From M3007 sp040080915 (GTDB taxonomy: Bacteria; Bacteroidota; Bacteroidia; Chitinophagales; Saprospiraceae), in NCBI GenBank assembly GCA_040080915.1, contig JBEBHD010000063.1, positions 1 through 21,096 of the forward strand: a stretch of 21,096 bases of DNA, given 5' to 3'. The notes beneath the pieces were generated by a model. It was not told the origin of the DNA and ran no database searches. It was given only the letters and a program-made list of their open reading frames with translations. How positions within the stretch are numbered: the stretch's first letter is position 1; every line of letters starts with the position of its first letter. The position numbers and the translations under genes are program-made. Shown in pieces: positions 18,501 to 21,096 of the stretch.

Positions 18501-18625
18501 ACGGGTGGGACGGAATTGTACGCGGCCAAAAAGCCGCGCCGGGTGTGTATGTTTGGTACGCCGAGATTGAGTTGGAGGACGGACGGGTGCTGACGATGAA
18601 GGGAGGGGTGACGTTGGTGCGGTAG
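12566..18625 (+). CDS. Giant T9SS type B-sorted repeat (adhesin-like) surface protein
   Basis: I start the gene at the ATG at 12566 (2019 residues) because it opens a clear Sec signal peptide (MRPALSLLFFWAFAQSALAQ); the frame also runs upstream to a TTG at 12497 with no signal character. The N-terminal 450 residues are Cys-rich and include a PKD-like segment (CPGTTAVYTIPP..CHYRWTAPPGT) and degenerate GCDS.. modules. Eighteen Ig-like modules of about 77 residues follow, each with an LTC start, a WSGPxxFTS core, a PGxYTLTAT strand and NGCTATA. The end is an Ig-like domain and a CHU_C sorting domain (IYDRWGTLVHE, GWDG, PGVYVW). The usual FSPNGDG loop is here AFAPESDAGN, a degenerate form. Known family: T9SS cargo sorted to the surface or secreted. 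The adhesion role is inference. Confidence 0.9.
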   Translation: MRPALSLLFFWAFAQSALAQLPPMCQIPDPPLAKTCATACILCELDGYTSTTTQTTPGQTIPGYCTFVVHSMGYIGFVAGSTNLTFEVVVGACTQGNSIEMGMYQTDDCQTFNLVSECNTEMFTNTTYSFTNTEPLHPGCPYFLAFDNNGPAACAFTVNVISGSAAAPAVAQPEVPDGPTAVCPGTTAVYTIPPIDGACHYRWTAPPGTTINGMASPLTLDHDEGTTVTVTWGNSGGQLCVSGRNPCNNGPTACLPVTVAPIPPTVLPPVTICNNESYDWLDGNQYTTTQLLTYTYVTPEGCDSIVRQQLNVRAPIVTPLGVLRICAGTCIEVGNNPYCTAGSFSEVLTSEAGCDSTLFFTIIVIPIDAQIAVPDSINCLQPNTLLDGAGSIGDQFAWYNSAGTNISTDTTVLVSDTGRVTLVVTRAFPGLTCRDTATVIVLGDITPPDLAVTGDTLTCTQPQGLISGTSATPGVSFLWAGPNGFSTTQPDTAVSIPGLYLLTATATNGCSALDTALVVSDTLPPAITASLPDTLTCLRDSVFLQTNTTPAGATLAWAGPQNFTSAEDTVAVFVPGNYTLTATMPNGCADTLAVAVFSDTLAPQVTATGGTITCLSATVGLSGQVFPATSAVAWSGPNGFAATVPDTATTQPGQYLLTATSANGCTATAAVLVAADTTDPQLTVPAADTLTCSRDTVLVAATVLPASAVLAWTGPQGFTSSALTVALTVPGLYTVMATSANGCTTQGTALVISDTLPPMITASLPDTLTCLRDSVFLQTNTTPAGATLTWAGPNNFTSDLGMVAVFAPGNYTLTAVLPNGCADTLGIAVFSDTLAPQVAATGGTITCSLPTVGLSGQVMPAGVPVIWSGPNGFVSNLLDTTTNQPGQYLVTATAANGCTATAAILVAADTISPQLTVPAVDTLTCSRDTVHLIVTVLPTGTALTWVGPQGFASSVPAVALSVPGQYGLIATAANGCTATSTVSVASNTLPPQVSASGGTLTCLQTSLTLQASILPAGSSATWSGPGTFSSTALNPAVGQPGLYTLTATGPNGCTATATATVLADASIPVVSAGGGVLTCAQTSVLLSGTVLPAGTPVQWSGPLGFSSSQISPVVAVAGTYTLTATTASGCTATATATVSADTMLPSLTVTGGTISCNQPSIGLLANPSPASAAIAWSGPAGFSSNLTNPVTAIPGSYTVMATLPNGCTRQATAVVLADTARPTLVLGGGVLTCSQPVLNLSTVIAPAGSMVQWSGPLGFSSNLTNPPVTVSGLYSATATAPNGCTRTANVQVTADMLPPAVTAIGNTLTCASPTVTVQAVATVGAALLWAGPQNFTSNLSAPTVGVAGSYTVTATGTNGCTATATAAVGTDTVAPQVNASGGLLTCLQPQLTLTAAVQPANASLSWTGPQSFTSSLLQPVVSVAGTYTLLATAANGCTGTAQATVTADTGFPQVSVTGGTLTCAQPALTLMPVFSPTGSAVAWSGPQNFTSNLPNPAVTAPGTYTITVTTGAGCIATSQAVVLLDTVPPVVTASGGTLTCAQQVISLSANVVPGGGPVAWQGPNGFSSTVLNPTVSVAGQYQVTATAPNGCTASAVAAVLANTTPPQVTASGGVLTCLQPTITLSSTVSPAGSVLKWSGPQNFTSNLPNPAVTLAGMYTLLATAANGCTATATATVSADVGLPQPVVTGGTVTCAQPQAQLSASVSPPGGTVIWSGPQGFSSALPNPTVSIPGLYTLTATLPNGCSNTATATVAADTIRPTVSATGGDLTCVRETVILVATATPANSAFAWSGPSGFSSTLAMPEVSVEGNYVVTVTGGNGCTAVGQAVVTAHNQPTWALSLGPDRRVEQMDWVFPKLVTDLPAGQIADVQWAFPAGAIGSPCDSCLNTAFRIVETGVLSVVVTDNFGCSQTASVLIAVRQPIYAPNAFAPESDAGNHLFALFPGPESLVSRMRMFRIYDRWGTLVHERVGVDPSPEAHGWDGIVRGQKAAPGVYVWYAEIELEDGRVLTMKGGVTLVR
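13934..18060 (+). repeat. Eighteen tandem Ig-like protein modules (about 231-nt period)
   Basis: Modules begin at the TC motif near 13934, 14168, 14399, 14633, 14867, 15098, 15331, 15563 and then every 228-231 nt to 17870. The period is about 6 residues shorter than in the upstream repeat protein, and the VSGxNT loop there is replaced by WSGPxxFxS here. Two Cys per module are conserved. Confidence 0.85.
14168..15562 (+). repeat. Three-module segmental duplication (699 nt + 696 nt)
   Basis: Modules 2-4 (14168-14866) and 5-7 (14867-15562) are pairwise far closer than other modules. The stretch around cggtttttttgcaaacaaac and the preceding ATAACCGCCAGCCTGCCCGA recur at an offset of 699 nt. Module 2 matches 5 (LRDSVFLQTNTTPAGATL), 3 matches 6 (TVGLSGQV.PA) and 4 matches 7 (SRDTV). 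This points to one duplication of a three-module block, later than the founding single-module expansions. Confidence 0.75.
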
Positions 18626-18692
18626 TGCCCGCTCGCATTTGTCATTCCGAAGAAATCCGTACACGTCACGGCGGGATTGACAGGCCATTGGC

Positions 18693-18700
18693 TACATTTG
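18693..18700 (+). promoter_or_regulatory. -7 box (TACATTTG) upstream of the TIR gene
   Basis: A perfect -7 consensus lies 17 nt before the TIR-gene ATG, giving a leader of only about 10 nt. No TTTG is found at the right -33 distance (ATTG at 18676-18679 is too close), so the match is half-complete. Confidence 0.4.
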
Positions 18701-18717
18701 CCCGAACAAAAATTGCC

Positions 18718-19957
18718 ATGCCCGCTCAACCGCCCTTAGTCTTCATCATTTACGCCCGCGAGGACGAGCGCTTCCGCGCCGATCTCAAAAAGCAGCTCCT
18801 GCCCATGGAGCGTTCGGGGCTGCTTCGCGTGTGGACCGATCGGGAACTCATTGCCGGCGACCACTGAAAGCCGGAGATCAAGAAGCAGTTGCAAAACGCC
18901 GACCTCATCCTGATGCTCATCAGCAGCGACTACTTCGACAGCGACTACATCCACGCCGTGGGAGCTGCGCGAGGCCATTGAGCGACACGAGCGCGGCGAG
19001 GCCCGCGTGGTGCCCGTCATTGTGCGGGACTGCGCCTGGGAGACTGACCCTGTTGTGAACAGCTTGCAGGTGCTGCCCACCGACGGCGTGCCCGTGGACG
19101 ATACCCGCCACTGGCACAGCCGCGATGCCGCCTGGGCCGACGTGGTGCGCGGCGTGGGCCGCACCCTCCAGCAACTGCACGACGAACGCGCCGCTGCCGC
19201 TGCCGCCCGACTGGCCGCCGAAAAAGCCGATGCCGAGCGCCGCGCCGCCGAAGAACTACGCGCCCGCGATGCCGCCGATGCCCAACAGCGTGCCGAACAG
19301 GCCCGCACCGAGGCAGAAAACCGCCGGAAAGCCGAAGCCGAGACCGCCCGCCAACGCGAACAGGCCGAAGCCGAACACCGCGCCGCCGAAACAAACGCCT
19401 GGCAAAACGCCCAGCAAACCGGCACCGCAGAGGCCCTGTACGCCTACCTGAACCACTACCCCGCTGGCAATTATGCCCGCGAGGCCCGGCAGCGGATCAA
19501 ACAACTGCAGGGCAGCCCTTCTTCCGCGTCACGCTTTGTGGCCATTTCCGTCGCCACGGTGTTGTTCGCCGTGCTGGCGTATGTGCTGTGGCCGAAGCCA
19601 CCGGACAAGCCCGCCACAACCGACCTCAACGAAGCTAGTACTGCCGAAGCCAATGCCTGGGAGGCCGCCAAAAACACCAACACGGTGTCTGCTTACAAGG
19701 CATATTTGTCCGGCAACTCAACCGGCGCTCACGCTTCCGAGGCCCAAAAGGCGCTCGATAACCTGCAAACGGAAATCCGCTCCTATCTTTCCAATGCGCT
19801 GTTTGCCGTCGAGGATACGGACATCTGCCTGAACAACCTCGACAATGCGCTGAAACGCGATCCGGGGAACCCCCGCATAGGCGAAATCCGCAGTATGCTG
19901 AAAGACGGGATGATACCGGATGCCAAACGAGCGCTGGAAGGGCTGCTGGGGAAGTGA
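18718..19957 (+). pseudogene. TIR-domain / coiled-coil / membrane protein broken by a nonsense codon and a frameshift
   Basis: The ATG at 18718 opens a TIR domain (VFIIYAREDERF, then VWTDRELIAGDH). A TGA at 18865-18867 stands where relatives have Trp (GDxWKPEI). The same frame then continues KPEIKKQLQNADLILMLISSDYFDSDYIHA, and one extra G near 18960 shifts the frame so that WELREAIERHERGEARVVPVIV is read in +1. The rest (GTG-start frame 19007-19957) is intact: end of TIR, an Ala/Glu/Arg coiled coil (about 19173-19400), a helical motif (AWQNAQQTGTAEALYAYL), one membrane segment (about 19531-19590), a second copy of the motif (AWEAAKNTNTVSAYKAYL) and a helical tail. Unbroken, it would be about 413 residues. 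TIR proteins of bacteria are often NAD-cleaving immune effectors, and the helix with the probable catalytic Glu follows the frameshift. A sequencing error cannot be excluded. Confidence 0.75.
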
Positions 19958-20160
19958 GTTTTTGCCCGCGTGCAAGATAATAGAGCAGCAGAACCTTCAC
20001 GCGCACAGGCGCTACCAGTACTGCCGCTCCGACGGCGCTGTGGCCGCATTTTTGTCCCGAAAACCCGGGAACGGGACAATCGCCTGTTCGTCGGTAGCCG
20101 TCCGGCTTTCCTTTGTGCTGGAGGGCAAGGCGGAAGCCAATGTGTTATTGCGACAAAAAT
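19958..20160. other. Intergenic stretch with an 8-bp hairpin
   Basis: No gene recognised. Arms ttgtcccg (20052-20059) and cgggacaa (20072-20079) form a short stem with a 12-nt loop, possibly a weak terminator for the TIR gene. The base composition is GC-rich like the TIR gene up to the sharp switch into the AT-rich repeat at 20161. Confidence 0.35.
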
Positions 20161-20402
20161 GATTACATGATTGCAGATTACATGATTGTTGATTTTTGAA
20201 GTATTCGTAGCGTACACTCTAACTCTTGGTTTTTTGTCGCGGTGTGTGCCGCGGACCATACTACTGGACATTTTTTTCGAACGACCAGACTTTCCAAGTT
20301 TTAAAAACTTGGAAAGTCTACCTCCGCGAAAAATGTCCAGTAGTATGGCCGCGGACACTTCAAAAATCAACAATCATGTAATCTGCAATCATGTAATCAA
20401 AC
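20161..20402. repeat. Nested palindromic repeat, copy A (242 bp)
   Basis: The ends 20161-20202 and 20357-20398 are perfect 42-bp inverted repeats. Each holds two tandem copies of gattacatgattg. Inside are a 16-bp inverted pair (ccatactactggacat 20256-20271 with 20333-20348) and a central 16-bp hairpin with a 1-nt centre (20287-20302 with 20304-20319). A GC-rich ccgcgg flanks the middle pair on both sides. Copy B, 694 nt downstream, differs at only two positions. No ORF in it looks like a protein; the - strand frame is translated repeat. Confidence 0.9.
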
Positions 20403-20434
20403 CTTGTGTACGCTACGCGAGCAAACCACGCAAA

Positions 20435-20806
20435 TCACTTTTTCCCCACTGCTGTTTTGATGCTCGCGACGAAAATCGAAACAAGCTCGTTGTTTTCCGC
20501 AAGCAGCGCGGTCAGTTTGCTCTCGGCAAACCAGGCGCGACGAGCAATCAATTTCAGGCATACGAGCGTCTCGCGCAATTCTTTGAGGCAGACCTTCATC
20601 TTGTGTACGAAGTCGTCGCGCGATTCTGCACCTTGCGCTTCGCCATAGTTTAGTGCGGGCGACGTACCGGACCGCAGCACCTGACCGCCAAGATGCTTTG
20701 CTGTCGCCGTTTTGGGCAGCATTTCCACCATATCAATAATTCGGGACGCAAACTCGATGAGGCGATCCTCCAGTTCGGAAGGAGCCATTTTTTTCGGGTC
20801 GGGCAT
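20435..20806 (-). CDS. Four-helix-bundle protein (23S rRNA intervening-sequence / S23 family)
   Basis: The ATG at 20806 gives 123 residues starting MPDPKKMAPSELEDRL. The frame extends upstream to 21067, but that part is only translated repeat. Family marks are LPKTATAKHLGGQVLRSGTS, PALNYGEAQGAESRDDF and HKMKVCLKELRETLVCLKL, followed by a last amphipathic helix (ELVSIFVASIKTA). The family was first found in intervening sequences inside 23S rRNA genes and is also scattered in Bacteroidota genomes; it is related to the Avd accessory protein of diversity-generating retroelements. It probably forms a pentameric, basic helical barrel that binds nucleic acid; its cell role is unknown. It lies alone between two palindromic repeats, 32 nt from copy A and 48 nt from copy B. 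Confidence 0.9.
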   Translation of the reverse strand: MPDPKKMAPSELEDRLIEFASRIIDMVEMLPKTATAKHLGGQVLRSGTSPALNYGEAQGAESRDDFVHKMKVCLKELRETLVCLKLIARRAWFAESKLTALLAENNELVSIFVASIKTAVGKK

Positions 20807-20854
20807 GGTTGCTATATTTTGGTGAGCGGCAAAGAAAACGATTTTTTGTTTTTC

Positions 20855-21096
20855 GATTACATGATTGCAGATTACATGATTGTTGATTTTTGAAGTATTC
20901 GTAGCGTACACTCTAACTCTTGGTTTTTTGTCGCGGTGTGTGCCTCGGACCATACTACTGGACATTTTTTTCGAACGACCAGACTTTCCAAGTTTTGAAA
21001 ACTTGGAAAGTCTACCTCCGCGAAAAATGTCCAGTAGTATGGCCGCGGACACTTCAAAAATCAACAATCATGTAATCTGCAATCATGTAATCAAAC
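20855..21096. repeat. Nested palindromic repeat, copy B (242 bp, reaches window end)
   Basis: Same layout as copy A: 42-bp inverted ends at 20855-20896 and 21051-21092, then aaac shared with copy A. The two differences are tgcctcgg for tgccgcgg near 20943 and g for a at the centre of the inner hairpin (20997). The first change weakens the ccgcgg pairing; the second leaves the stem intact. Confidence 0.9.

Larger units (their letters stand above)
20161..21096. mobile_element. Candidate mobile cassette: four-helix-bundle gene between two palindromic repeats
   Basis: Copies A and B of the 242-bp repeat lie in the same orientation on either side of a single gene encoding a four-helix-bundle protein. 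Because each copy has inverted ends, the whole 936-bp unit also has perfect 42-bp inverted termini. No transposase is encoded, so movement would need help in trans. Mobility is inferred from structure only. The window stops at the last shared base of copy B, so the true right limit is unseen. Confidence 0.45.

Noticed and set aside
19783..20373. 196-codon - strand frame entering repeat copy A (and the matching N-terminal extension at 20807-21067)
   Set aside because: Its start is simply translated repeat sequence, present in both copies, and the rest is antisense to the TIR-protein gene.

Overview
The window looks like a chromosomal segment of a GC-rich member of the Bacteroidota, most likely near Saprospiraceae. 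This is inference from three things: two very large repeat proteins ending in the gliding-motility-associated (CHU_C) sorting domain of the type IX secretion system (T9SS); several upstream regions matching the phylum's promoter consensus (TTTG, about 20 nt, TAnnTTTG); and acpP-fabF-rnc next to pyk, which I recall as a common neighbourhood in this phylum.

Layout. (1) 1-3605, + strand: the 3' part of a secreted T9SS repeat protein that runs off the left edge, with 11 modules of about 83 residues. Two strong hairpins follow (3614-3733). (2) 7698-3726, - strand: pyruvate kinase, then a Tat-exported GH109 alpha-N-acetylgalactosaminidase-like enzyme, then a NahK-like sugar kinase whose start codon lies 3 nt after the GH109 stop. 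The last two suggest release and phosphorylation of GalNAc. (3) 8002-11794, + strand: acyl carrier protein, a terminator hairpin that abuts a second promoter, FabF, RNase III and a SWIM-zinc-finger-like protein of unknown role. (4) 11872-12490: a small HTH gene cut off and fused to the remnant of an IS3-family element. (5) 12566-18625, + strand: a 2019-residue secreted T9SS repeat protein with 18 modules of about 77 residues, three of which are a clear segmental duplication. (6) 18718-19957, + strand: a TIR-domain, coiled-coil, transmembrane protein broken by a nonsense codon and a +1 frameshift. (7) 20161-21096: two nearly identical 242-bp nested palindromic repeats in direct orientation around a four-helix-bundle (23S-IVS/S23-type) gene. 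The window ends exactly at the end of the second repeat copy.

The core genes (pyk, acpP, fabF, rnc) are ordinary. The accessory parts are the right half and the GalNAc pair. The best candidate for an undescribed system is the four-helix-bundle gene bracketed by nested palindromes, which is built like a small mobile cassette. The broken TIR protein and the IS-truncated HTH gene next to a possible IS-assisted promoter for the giant adhesin are secondary points of interest.
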